Below, piece after piece: positions 1 through 6,570 of a stretch of DNA of 64,000 nucleotides. Each line of letters begins with the position of its first letter. Within the stretch, counting starts at the first letter, position 1. Under the pieces are notes generated by a model, which was given only the letters and a program-made list of their open reading frames with translations, was not told where the DNA came from and searched no databases. The stretch comes from Pseudomonas sp. Irchel 3A7 (GTDB lineage: Bacteria; Pseudomonadota; Gammaproteobacteria; Pseudomonadales; Pseudomonadaceae), in assembly GCF_900187565.1 (NCBI RefSeq), contig NZ_FYED01000011.1, forward strand, positions 1 through 64,000, written 5' to 3'. A program made the position numbers and the translations under genes.

Positions 1-145
1 GGCCCCCAAACAGATCATCTGTGCAGCAATGCGCAAGCTCCTACATTTTGTCTACGCCGTTCTTAAATCGGGCCAGCCATTTGACCCGAATTTTGCGCTT
101 GCCCGATGAGGGACAAGACGGTATCTACAATGATTGGCGGACATC

Positions 146-176
146 TTGTAGGAGCTGCCGAAGGCTGCGATCTTTT
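146..176. repeat. Short dispersed repeat fragment
   Basis: The stretch reading TAGGAGCTGCCGAAGGCTGC followed by GATCTTTT is a short sequence often seen between Pseudomonas genes. A related piece in the other orientation occurs near 1697-1722 (GATCGCAGCC). The first 210 bases otherwise hold only a broken REP-like piece around 33-45 and the upstream region of the first gene. No gene is supported there. Confidence 0.45.
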
Positions 177-210
177 CGACTATTCAAGCAATAGTGGTGG
201 AGAAACAAGC

Positions 211-765
211 ATGGAGCTCAAGACAAACGCAGCACTGATCATCATCGATCAACAGAAAGGCATCCTCCATCCCAGACTGGGTCGCCGGAATAATCCTCAA
301 GCCGAGGAGCGCATCCTGGATCTGTTGGGCTATTGGCGCCGCAGCGAGCGACCGATCGTTCACGTGCAGCACTTGTCCCGCTCGAAAGACTCGGTGTTCT
401 GGCCACAGCAATCAGGTGTGGAGTTTCAGGAGCGGTTTCGGCCATTGTCTGGCGAGCAACTGATTCAGAAGCAGGTGCCGGATGCGTTTTGTTCGACGGC
501 ACTGGAGGCAGGGTTGCGCGAAGCGGGGATCGGGCAGTTGGTCATCGTGGGCGTGGCGACCCACAACTCGGTGGAATCCACGGCGCGAACGGCGGGCAAT
601 CTGGGGTTTGATACGTGGGTGGTGGAGGATGCGTGCTTTACCTTCGACAAGACCGATTTCTTCGGTCATGCCCGGTCAGCCGAGGAGGTGCATGGGATGT
701 CGCTGGGGAATCTGCATGGGGAGTACGCGACCGTGGTCAGCAGCGTGCAGATCCTGACGTTGTAG
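211..765 (+). CDS. Isochorismatase-family (cysteine hydrolase fold) protein
   Basis: This 184-residue protein has the isochorismatase/nicotinamidase alpha/beta fold. Asp13 (IIIDQQ) and Lys87 (QKQVPDAF) match the catalytic Asp and Lys. The position that is normally the nucleophilic Cys in the G-x-x-T-x-x-C-V-x-x-T-x-R motif is Ser120 (GVATHNSVESTAR). Family members with this change include true isochorismatases of the PhzD kind, which use Asp/Lys acid-base chemistry rather than a thiol. The substrate is unknown; amide hydrolysis by the usual thiol route is unlikely. The ATG at 211 is chosen because GGTGGAG lies just upstream and the fold begins there; the open frame reaches back to 106. The TAG stop lies inside a REP element. 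The gene appears monocistronic. Confidence 0.85.
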   Translation: MELKTNAALIIIDQQKGILHPRLGRRNNPQAEERILDLLGYWRRSERPIVHVQHLSRSKDSVFWPQQSGVEFQERFRPLSGEQLIQKQVPDAFCSTALEAGLREAGIGQLVIVGVATHNSVESTARTAGNLGFDTWVVEDACFTFDKTDFFGHARSAEEVHGMSLGNLHGEYATVVSSVQILTL

Positions 766-930
766 GAGCGAGCTTGCTCGCGATGGTCGATAACGATAAC
801 GCGTGCTTACAGGTTCAACGCGGCGTTTTCTAGTTCTTCGCGAGCAGGCTCGCTCCCACATTAAATCTGCTCGCCTACACAAAATGTGTGTCTGGCACAG
901 ATCCACTGTGGGAGCGAGCCTGCTCGCGAA
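761..930. repeat. REP cluster (three palindromic units)
   Basis: Three REP units occur at about 761-786, 836-860 and 906-930. The last two carry the core GGGAGCGAGCCTGCTCGCGA or its reverse complement; the first is a TGTAGGAGCGAGCTTGCTCG variant. They fill the gap between the isochorismatase-like gene and the convergent SEC-C gene. The units alternate in orientation, the usual REPIN arrangement of fluorescent pseudomonads. Confidence 0.9.
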
Positions 931-968
931 AGCGATTCAACAGGCGAAGAAACTCTTCGCCCGAAGCA

Positions 969-1169
969 TCAGGCGCCGTGACACTTCTTGAATTTCTTGC
1001 CGTTGCCGCATGGGCAAGGGTCGTTGCGACCGACGTCTTTCAGGGCGTTGCGCACCGGTTCCTGGTGGGCGTGGCCGCAGTTCGGGCCGTGGACATGGCC
1101 ATGGTCGTGATCATGGTGGTCATGATCGTGGTTGCAGTCAGGGCCATGGACATGGGGTTGCTGGGTCAT
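969..1169 (-). CDS. Small His-rich SEC-C motif protein
   Basis: This 66-residue protein has two parts. The N-terminal half is packed with His, Asp and Cys in HVHGPDC/HVHGPNC-type repeats. The C-terminus is a SEC-C zinc-binding motif, CPCGNGKKFKKC, like the one at the end of SecA. The SEC-C motif is known to bind zinc; the His-rich part suggests extra metal binding, which is inference. Its ATG overlaps the stop of the upstream lipoprotein gene by four bases (ATGA), so the two are probably translationally coupled. No catalytic domain is present. A role as a metal sink or a small SecB/ribosome-associated factor is possible but unproven. Confidence 0.85.
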   Translation of the reverse strand: MTQQPHVHGPDCNHDHDHHDHDHGHVHGPNCGHAHQEPVRNALKDVGRNDPCPCGNGKKFKKCHGA

Positions 1170-1660
1170 CGGGGTTGCTCCGGAATTAGATCGGCGGGGA
1201 TTATTACGCCATTACGCGTCAGGTGCACGTAGTGGGCGATGAATAAACCGGTTTCCATCTCACCTTCCAGACGATAGGGAATGGCCTGCTCGGGACTTTT
1301 CAGTTGTTTGACCAGGTCTCTGACCTTGGGCCACAGGTTGGTGCGGATCGGCACCTTATAGAAACGACTGGCCTTGGGGCCGACGGTGATCCAGTGTTCA
1401 TGTTCGCCTTCGGCCAGCAGAATATCAGCCAGGTGAATGCGATACTCCAGGCCGCGCACGGTCAGCTCGCTGTCTCGGCGGTTGTCGATGCGAAAGTGCA
1501 GTACGAATTTCTGCTCCATGAGCTTGGCCCGCACCACTTCAACCTTGACCAGATGCACCTCGGGGTCCGGTTCATCGGTGCTGAACCAGGAGGCGCAGCC
1601 GCCGAGCCCCAGGCAAAAGGTCAGGGTGAGCAGATAGTGTGTGAGTCGTCGGGTGATCAT
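1166..1660 (-). CDS. LEA type 2 (WHy-like) lipoprotein
   Basis: This 164-residue protein starts with a lipoprotein signal peptide whose lipobox is LGGC, with Cys22 as the acylation site. Residues of about 35-155 resemble the LEA-2/WHy beta-sandwich seen in small bacterial lipoproteins: alternating strands, an FHLRIDN-like segment (VLHFRIDN) and a YRIHLADILLAEG segment. It is predicted to sit in the outer membrane facing the periplasm. It is first in a two-gene operon with the His-rich SEC-C protein, with a four-base overlap. Function is not known; desiccation or stress protection is only a family-level guess. Confidence 0.8.
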   Translation of the reverse strand: MITRRLTHYLLTLTFCLGLGGCASWFSTDEPDPEVHLVKVEVVRAKLMEQKFVLHFRIDNRRDSELTVRGLEYRIHLADILLAEGEHEHWITVGPKASRFYKVPIRTNLWPKVRDLVKQLKSPEQAIPYRLEGEMETGLFIAHYVHLTRNGVIIPADLIPEQPR

Positions 1661-1740
1661 GGTGGTGTTGTCCTCCTTGATCCCCAGTCTAGTCGTTAAA
1701 AGATCGCAGCCTTTGGCCGCGATCTTTCAAGCGCATCACC

Positions 1741-2217
1741 TCATGCGCCGAAATACCCCGAACAGCACTTCTTGAACTTCTGCCCGCTGGCGCAAGGGCA
1801 GGCGTCGTTGCGCCCGATGTCGAGTGGGACGGTGGGGTCGATGAAGTACCAGCGGCCGGCGTTCTGTACGAACGACGAGCGTTCGCGATGACTGTGTTCA
1901 CCGCTGCCATCGTGCCAGCGTGCGGTGAAAGTGACGAAAGCGTGTTCCGGCTGGCCGCCGAGCACTTCGGAGCTTTCCACTTCGAGGCCCAGCCAGGTGC
2001 TTTGGGCGCTCCAGTCACTGATCGATTGCCGATCGAGCCCGGCCTGCTGGGCGGGCAGGGTGGTGGCCACGAGATAATCGATCAGGCCAAGCACATAGGC
2101 GCTGTAACGCGAACGCATCAAGGCTTCGGCGCAAGGGGCCGGATGGCCGGCATGGTAATGACCGCAGCAGGCGTCGAGCAGGGTGCCGCTGCCGCAAGGG
2201 CAAATGGATGTACTCAT
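1741..2217 (-). CDS. YchJ-family (UPF0225) SEC-C protein
   Basis: This 158-residue protein has a SEC-C zinc motif at each end (CPCGSGTLLDACCG near residue 6 and CPCASGQKFKKCCSG at the C-terminus). An NTF2-like YchJ domain lies between them, with MRSRYSAYVLGLIDYLVATT typical of the family. The start at 2217 is chosen because the N-terminal SEC-C motif begins at once; the longer open frame adds only unconserved residues. It begins four bases after the stop of the upstream gene, so both are probably one operon. The family is conserved but has no settled function. A homologue stands in a similar neighbourhood in P. aeruginosa, as far as I recall. Confidence 0.9.
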   Translation of the reverse strand: MSTSICPCGSGTLLDACCGHYHAGHPAPCAEALMRSRYSAYVLGLIDYLVATTLPAQQAGLDRQSISDWSAQSTWLGLEVESSEVLGGQPEHAFVTFTARWHDGSGEHSHRERSSFVQNAGRWYFIDPTVPLDIGRNDACPCASGQKFKKCCSGYFGA

Positions 2218-2221
2218 TGCG

Positions 2222-2719
2222 TTACCACCAATATTTCCCGAAGTTTTCCGGATTGGCCCAGAACCGCGAGTTGAGCCAGTCGGGCACTTGTTTGTAATCA
2301 AGCAGATCATAGGTGAACAGGGTCAGTACCTGATCGTCGCGCTGGAAGCGTTCACTGGCTTGAAGGGCCAGGGAGAAAAAATCCGTTTCCTGCCAGCCGC
2401 TGGCCGGCAAGTCGGCCAGTACCGCGATGCGGCTGGCATTGAGGTTGCGGATGCCGCCGAGCAAATTCAGACCAGCGCGTTTGGGCAGGTGTTCGAGGCA
2501 GTCGACCACCAGCGCCAGGTCAAACCGGCGCGCCGCCAGTTCGGCAGGCAACGCCCCGGGTGCCGCGTGCGCCACACAGCTGTCCGGGTGCGCGAGCTTG
2601 AAGGCTTCAAGGGCGGGGAACTCGCTGGCGCCAATCAGCAACAGGCGCGAAGGGGCGTAACGATCCAGCAAAGCGGCCAGCGCCTGTTGCGGCGTACGCG
2701 AAGAAATACCTGCAATCAT
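2222..2719 (-). CDS. DUF6231-like Rossmann-fold protein
   Basis: This 165-residue protein has a short Rossmann-like core, RLLLIGASEFPALEAF then LALVVDCLEHLPK. The layout recalls class I SAM-dependent methyltransferases, but the glycine-rich SAM loop (GxGxG) is not well formed. The C-terminus ends in aromatic residues (FGKYWW). It is first in an operon with the YchJ-family gene four bases downstream. I recognise it as a family conserved in Pseudomonas, annotated in recent releases as DUF6231; enzymatic activity is unproven. It is divergent from the first OmpA lipoprotein gene, about 190 bases away. Confidence 0.75.
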   Translation of the reverse strand: MIAGISSRTPQQALAALLDRYAPSRLLLIGASEFPALEAFKLAHPDSCVAHAAPGALPAELAARRFDLALVVDCLEHLPKRAGLNLLGGIRNLNASRIAVLADLPASGWQETDFFSLALQASERFQRDDQVLTLFTYDLLDYKQVPDWLNSRFWANPENFGKYWW

Positions 2720-2843
2720 CGAAGATCCTCACTCAGATCTGCCAAGACTAGCCTGCCCGCCAGTTCGAGCCTAGAGCGGGTTTGCCGTAAAAGTGTCGTT
2801 CCCCCGTGAATACGGGACAAAACAGCAATGGCCTATTGCTGGC

Positions 2844-2901
2844 GGAGTTTTAAACTCCGGTCTTTACTCCCTGAATCGGTTCTAAGCCGATCCTTCAGGA
2901 G
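2844..2901 (+). promoter_or_regulatory. Structured leader burying the Shine-Dalgarno of OmpA lipoprotein 1
   Basis: Two folding units precede the start codon. The first is a perfect inverted repeat, GGAGTTT-T-AAACTCC (2844-2858). The second runs from 2867 to 2901: CTCCCTGAATCGG pairs with CCGATCCTTCAGGAG, with a one-base bulge on the left arm and a three-base bulge on the right. The right arm contains the Shine-Dalgarno AGGAG (2897-2901), nine bases before the ATG at 2910. GGAG at 2844 could pair with CTCC at either 2855 or 2867, so alternative folds are possible. A very similar layout precedes the next gene. Confidence 0.6.
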
Positions 2902-2909
2902 AAAACTAG

Positions 2910-3605
2910 ATGAGCATAGTTCGGACAGCGTTACCCCTGGTTCTGCTAACCAGTGTGTTGACTGGTTGTGCAGGTTTGCAGAAAACCGACTGGCCGATCT
3001 GTGCGGCAGTCGGTGGTGTCGCGGGTGCGGGCCTTGGTGCGATCGAAAGTTCGTCATGGGCTGGTTGGGGAGCATTGGTGGTCGGCGGTACAGCGGCGGC
3101 CTATTGCTGGGTTCACGGTGATGGCGACGAAGACGGCGATGGCGTGCCGGATAGTCGCGACAAGTGCCCAGGTACGCCTCGAGGCGTGAAGGTCGATGCC
3201 GATGGTTGCCCTCCACCAGTTCCAGCTCCAGTGGTTGAAGAGGTCGTCGTAGTCAAGGAAGAAACCATCGTCATCCGCGATGTTCACTTCCAGTTCGACA
3301 AAGCCACACTCACTCCGTCTGACAAACTGGTACTCGACAAGATCGCCACTCGTTTGAAAGCGGAGGCCCCTACAGCCCGGTTGACCGTTACCGGCCATAC
3401 CGACAGCGTGGGCAGCGATACCTACAACCAGAAACTGTCGGATAAACGCGCGCACTCGGTGGTTGAGTACCTCATCGAGCAAGGCGTGCCGCGCAGCAAC
3501 TTCGTGTCGGTTGCCGGTGCCGGTGAAAGTCAGCCGGTTGCCGATAACAAAACCGCCGACGGCCGTGCACAGAACCGTCGCACGGAAATCAAAATCGAGC
3601 GTTAG
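2910..3605 (+). CDS. OmpA-family lipoprotein (paralogue 1)
   Basis: This 231-residue outer-membrane lipoprotein has a signal peptide with lipobox LTGC (Cys20). A glycine-rich, hydrophobic stretch follows (about 27-66). Then comes an acidic thrombospondin-type-3-like calcium loop (DGDEDGDGVPDSRDKCPGTP, about 70-89), a Pro/Val linker, and an OmpA peptidoglycan-binding domain from about residue 115 with the motif TVTGHTDSVGSDTYNQKLS and the C-terminal RAQNRRTEI. The protein should anchor the outer membrane to peptidoglycan. It lies directly before a paralogue with the same architecture. Its Shine-Dalgarno lies in the arm of a hairpin, which suggests translational control. No beta-barrel is present. 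Confidence 0.9.
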   Translation: MSIVRTALPLVLLTSVLTGCAGLQKTDWPICAAVGGVAGAGLGAIESSSWAGWGALVVGGTAAAYCWVHGDGDEDGDGVPDSRDKCPGTPRGVKVDADGCPPPVPAPVVEEVVVVKEETIVIRDVHFQFDKATLTPSDKLVLDKIATRLKAEAPTARLTVTGHTDSVGSDTYNQKLSDKRAHSVVEYLIEQGVPRSNFVSVAGAGESQPVADNKTADGRAQNRRTEIKIER

Positions 3606-3611
3606 GTCCCT

Positions 3612-3686
3612 CGCATCCGCGGCTTGTGCAGTCGCGGATGCGGGTCTTTACTCCTGTGTGACCGGCATTGGCCGGTGACACAGGAG
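3612..3686 (+). promoter_or_regulatory. Structured leader burying the Shine-Dalgarno of OmpA lipoprotein 2
   Basis: A first hairpin, CGCATCCGCG (3612-3621) with CGCGGATGCG (3633-3642), is followed by GGTCTTTACTCC and then a second, very stable hairpin. In the second, 3651-3666 pairs with 3671-3686 at 15 of 16 positions around the loop ATTG. The right arm ends in the Shine-Dalgarno CAGGAG, eight bases before the ATG at 3695. The 12-mer GGTCTTTACTCC also occurs at the same place in the leader of the preceding paralogue (2859-2870). The first hairpin might also end transcription of the upstream gene, but no U-run follows it. Confidence 0.65.
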
Positions 3687-3694
3687 CTTTCAAA

Positions 3695-4408
3695 ATGACC
3701 AATCTCACACGGACCGTCTTGCCGGTTCTGCTGCTTGGCAGCCTGTTGACCGGTTGCGCTACTCACAGTGATGGCACCGCCCCCCTCAATCAACGTACCT
3801 GGCCGATCTGCAGCGTCATTGGCGGGCTGGTCGGCGGAGGCCTGGGCGCTATTGGAAGTAGCGGTTGGGCGGCCGGTGGAGCGGCGCTCGGTATCTTGAG
3901 CGGTGGTTTGATCTGTTATGCCCAGGACGGCGACGAAGATGACGATGGCGTTTTCGATCGACGCGATCGCTGCCCCGACACCCCGGCCAATACCCCTGTA
4001 GAACATCACGGTTGCCCGCTGCCGCAATACCCGGTCAGCGAGAAACCAGCGGAGCCCGCACAGCCTGAAGTCATCACGTTGAGCAATGACGTGTTTTTCG
4101 GCTTCAATCAATCCGACCTGACCCCCTACGCGCAGAGCCAGCTCGATTCGATCATGAGCAAACTGCTGGACGCCGACGTGGTGAGTATCAAGGTGGTGGG
4201 GCATACCGATAGCGTCGGGGCCGATGCCTACAATCAGGCCCTCTCGGAACGACGTGCCAGCAGCGTTGCGCAGTACCTGTTGAGCCAGGGCGTGACGCCG
4301 GGCAAGCTCACCAGCGAAGGCAAGGGTGAAAGTCAGCCGGTGGCCGATAACGAGACAGAAGAAGGCCGTGCGAAAAACCGTCGCGTGGAGTTGCACATCA
4401 ATCGCTGA
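3695..4408 (+). CDS. OmpA-family lipoprotein (paralogue 2)
   Basis: This 237-residue protein has the same plan as the preceding gene. A lipobox LTGC (Cys21) is followed by a glycine-rich hydrophobic stretch and the acidic loop DGDEDDDGVFDRRDRCPDTP. The OmpA domain contains VVGHTDSVGADAYNQALSER and ends RAKNRRVEL. Catalysis is not expected; the domain binds diaminopimelate in peptidoglycan. The ATG at 3695 is chosen because the signal peptide begins there, eight bases after CAGGAG. The two genes are same-strand neighbours 89 bases apart and look like a tandem duplication that also copied the leader. Sequence divergence outside the OmpA domain shows the duplication is old. Confidence 0.9.
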   Translation: MTNLTRTVLPVLLLGSLLTGCATHSDGTAPLNQRTWPICSVIGGLVGGGLGAIGSSGWAAGGAALGILSGGLICYAQDGDEDDDGVFDRRDRCPDTPANTPVEHHGCPLPQYPVSEKPAEPAQPEVITLSNDVFFGFNQSDLTPYAQSQLDSIMSKLLDADVVSIKVVGHTDSVGADAYNQALSERRASSVAQYLLSQGVTPGKLTSEGKGESQPVADNETEEGRAKNRRVELHINR

Positions 4409-4531
4409 ACCGCGAAATAGAGCCGTCGGGTGAAAAATCGCATCACTGCGACGGCCATTCGGCGGCCTTCATGAAGAATTTTCGTTTGCCCTCTGGCTTA
4501 TCCCGCGTGGAAGCCGTTACTGTGCGCGCAA

Positions 4532-4545
4532 AGAATAATTCTCAT
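4532..4545 (+). promoter_or_regulatory. Possible Fur-like operator
   Basis: AGAATAATTCT is a perfect 11-bp palindrome, followed by CAT. It partly matches the AT-rich core of Pseudomonas Fur boxes (GAATAATTCTCAT-like). It lies only about 11-24 bases upstream of the start codon at 4556, where a bound repressor would overlap the translation start region. The assignment rests on similarity to the consensus only. Confidence 0.25.
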
Positions 4546-4555
4546 CGGGGGGCGT

Positions 4556-4834
4556 ATGAAGGTGCTATGGGGGCTGGGGAAGCTGTTGACCCTGCTGTTC
4601 TGGTCGGTGGTGCTGGTCAATCTGCTCACGCCGTTTATCCATCCGCTGCACTCGCTGGTCAACCTGGCCGGTGGCCTGTTGGCGACTCTCCATCTGCTTG
4701 AAGCGCTGTTGTGCTTTCGCAGCCTCAGGGGGCGCGCTCACCCATGGCGCGATCGCCTGAAAATCATCATTTTCGGCGTTTTTCACCTGCAAACCATTCC
4801 CGCTCCCACCGCACCTAAGGCTTCCCATGCGTAA
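4556..4834 (+). CDS. DUF1145 small membrane protein
   Basis: This 92-residue protein has two predicted transmembrane helices (about 6-27 and 33-53) joined by a short turn (THFIHPLHSL-like, TPFIHPLHSL). A basic cytoplasmic segment and a third hydrophobic stretch follow (KIIIFGVFHLQTI). It matches the DUF1145 family of small inner-membrane proteins of unknown function. A GGGG-rich Shine-Dalgarno stands just upstream of the ATG. Its 3' end overlaps the next gene by eight bases, so the two are co-translated. The overlap with a secreted collagen-like protein gives no clear hint of function. Confidence 0.8.
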   Translation: MKVLWGLGKLLTLLFWSVVLVNLLTPFIHPLHSLVNLAGGLLATLHLLEALLCFRSLRGRAHPWRDRLKIIIFGVFHLQTIPAPTAPKASHA

Positions 4835-5585
4835 ACTCTGTCTGCTCGCCGCACTCATCAGCCCATTGGCCTGCGCCCAGGTGGTGAGCGTCGAAACCAA
4901 CTCGCTGATGCGCCTGCCCAACACCGCCAGCACCTTGAAGCTGGAACGCCTGGAAGTGGCCGACTACGGCACATTGCTCATTCCCTCCAACGTCACCGAA
5001 GTCACCGTCGGCGAATTGCACCTGGGGCGTGATGCGCGGATCGCGATCGTGCCCAGTGAACAGGCGCTGGAACTGAAGGTCAGCCGTGCCCAGTTGTCCG
5101 AGGGCAGCCAGATCACCGCTCGCGGTGCGCCAGGCACTTACCAGAAAGCTGCCCGTTCAGGGCGCAATCTGAATCTGCAGATCAAGGCTTTGAATGCGCC
5201 GCAGTTGTTGGTGGATGCTCGCGGCGGTGCGGGTGCGCCTGGGTTCGTCGGACTCGACGGGGCCAATGGCCAGGCGCCGGGTTGCGCCTGGGGCCAGGCG
5301 GGTCGCGGTGCCGATGGCAGTGACGGCAGTGACGGTCAGCCAGGAGCGCCGGGGGCGTTGGTCAAACTGGCAGTGCCAAGCGATTACCCGGCAGACCTGA
5401 TCAAAGTCCAGGTGGCTGGCGGTGCCGGTGGCCTGGCCGGGCCTGGCGGCAAGCCGGGGGCGGGCGGCAAGGCCAAGGGCTGTGTCATCTATAAAACCGA
5501 TGGTGGCAAGAGCGGCAAGCCTGGCGCTGATGGGCATCCGGGGCCGGCGGGAGCGGCGGGGGCGGTGACGGTGCAGCGGTTGTAA
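4827..5585 (+). CDS. Secreted collagen-like glycine-rich protein
   Basis: This 252-residue protein has a Sec signal peptide (cleavage likely after ALISPLACA). An N-terminal beta-rich part of about 110 residues follows. The C-terminal half is dominated by Gly-x-y stretches, for example GAPGFVGLDGANGQAPG and GADGHPGPAGAAGAV, interrupted by non-collagen segments. Two cysteines (in PGCAWG and AKGCVIYK) may form a disulfide. Collagen-like repeats in bacteria form extended surface rods; whether these imperfect repeats trimerise is unknown. It overlaps the DUF1145 gene by eight bases. I do not recognise a characterised homologue. Confidence 0.75.
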   Translation: MRKLCLLAALISPLACAQVVSVETNSLMRLPNTASTLKLERLEVADYGTLLIPSNVTEVTVGELHLGRDARIAIVPSEQALELKVSRAQLSEGSQITARGAPGTYQKAARSGRNLNLQIKALNAPQLLVDARGGAGAPGFVGLDGANGQAPGCAWGQAGRGADGSDGSDGQPGAPGALVKLAVPSDYPADLIKVQVAGGAGGLAGPGGKPGAGGKAKGCVIYKTDGGKSGKPGADGHPGPAGAAGAVTVQRL

Positions 5586-5598
5586 GTCTGGCGCTCAC

Positions 5599-5724
5599 CT
5601 GTGGCGAGGGAGCTTGCTCACGCTGGGTCGCGAAGCGGCCCTAAAACCCATAGCCCTGACAAAACGCGATGCCTGGTTTTACGACTGCTGCGCAGCCGAG
5701 CGGGAGCAAGCTCCCTCGCCACAG
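5599..5724. repeat. REP pair, variant type
   Basis: Two inverted copies of a REP variant (GTGGCGAGGGAGCTTGCTCA at the left, GGGAGCAAGCTCCCTCGCCA at the right) flank about 75 bases between the convergent collagen-like and CopD-like genes. Position and inverted arrangement fit a REPIN. Confidence 0.85.
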
Positions 5725-5737
5725 GAGGGATGACACT

Positions 5738-6202
5738 TCAGAACATCGGTCGCGCCGCAGCAATCGCCACCACAACCAGCCCGACTATCAGATTAATCCC
5801 CACGACCCGACGAATCCGCCCCAACACCGCCGCCCCAACCGGCCAATCCTGCGCCTCCACGGCAGCGCGCAGCTCCGGCAGCATCAACGCCTGAATCCGG
5901 ATGAACAGTGCCGTCATCACCACGTACAACCCCATCATCACCTGCACATAACGCGGGGCCAGTTCAAAACCGTTGAAGTGCAGATTCAGCAAGCCCACGC
6001 CGCTGACGGGCAACAGCACCACCGCCACCCAGACCCAGCGGAAAAAACCTTGAAACACTTCCAGCCACAGCTTCAGCCTGGCGGGACCCTCCAGCGCCTT
6101 GAACGCCGCGGGGCGCAAGACCATCCAGGCGAAAAACATCCCGCCCACCCACACCAGCGCGGCGAGGACATGCAGGCTATAAAGAAGGCTAAAAGCGGTC
6201 AT
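5738..6202 (-). CDS. CopD-family integral membrane protein
   Basis: This 154-residue protein has four predicted transmembrane helices (about 5-27, 50-73, 80-100 and 127-150). It begins LLYSLHVLAALVWVGGMFFA, with the His and Trp typical of CopD-like proteins. CopD domains are linked to copper uptake or haem-type redox membrane proteins. This stand-alone single-domain form has no tested function. No copper genes are nearby. It is transcribed toward the collagen-like gene, and the MITE-like element lies upstream of it. Confidence 0.75.
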   Translation of the reverse strand: MTAFSLLYSLHVLAALVWVGGMFFAWMVLRPAAFKALEGPARLKLWLEVFQGFFRWVWVAVVLLPVSGVGLLNLHFNGFELAPRYVQVMMGLYVVMTALFIRIQALMLPELRAAVEAQDWPVGAAVLGRIRRVVGINLIVGLVVVAIAAARPMF

Positions 6203-6257
6203 TCGGGTACTCCGTTCTGCGCGGGATTAATTAGCGGGGTATGATAGCGACCCATTT

Positions 6258-6525
6258 GGGGGGCGTTCTCACTTAGTTTTCCCGCCGCGCCGGGTCTGCT
6301 GTTGTGCAGGGCAAGGCGCGAGAAGCGTGGTTTGGTCATTCCAAATAAGCTTCGAGTAACGCAGCCCTGCACAACAGCAGGCCCGGCCCTTCGGGTTGTG
6401 CCTTAAAGCGGGCCATGCTGCGTTGCAGGCCTTGGAAAGGGAACAACCATTCCCAGCGGCCTGCGCCTTGCCTGGCCCGCTTTAAGGCGACAACGCGGCG
6501 GGAAAACTAAGTGAGAACGCCCCCC
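6258..6525. mobile_element. MITE-like element with 32-bp perfect terminal inverted repeats
   Basis: The ends are a perfect 32-bp inverted repeat (6258-6289 and 6494-6525), starting GGGGGGCGTTCTCACTTAGT. Nested inside are three further inverted repeats. 6292-6312 pairs with 6364-6384 at 20 of 21 bases. TTGTGCCTTAAAGCGGGCC (6396-6414) pairs with 6474-6493 with one base missing. GCAGGCC (6425-6431) pairs with GGCCTGC (6458-6464). There is no transposase. The element fills most of the gap between the CopD-like gene and dinG and would fold into a large cruciform. No target-site duplication is obvious. It could be a non-autonomous transposable element or one of the long intergenic repeats of the P. 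fluorescens group. Confidence 0.7.
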
Positions 6526-6570
6526 GAAACTACTGAAAATTTATCCAGCGTTTTTTGCGCCCGACAATCC

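Noticed and set aside
6511..6570. An upstream start for dinG at 6511
   Set aside because: It would add 20 unconserved residues and begin within the terminal inverted repeat of the MITE-like element. The start at 6571 gives the usual family length.
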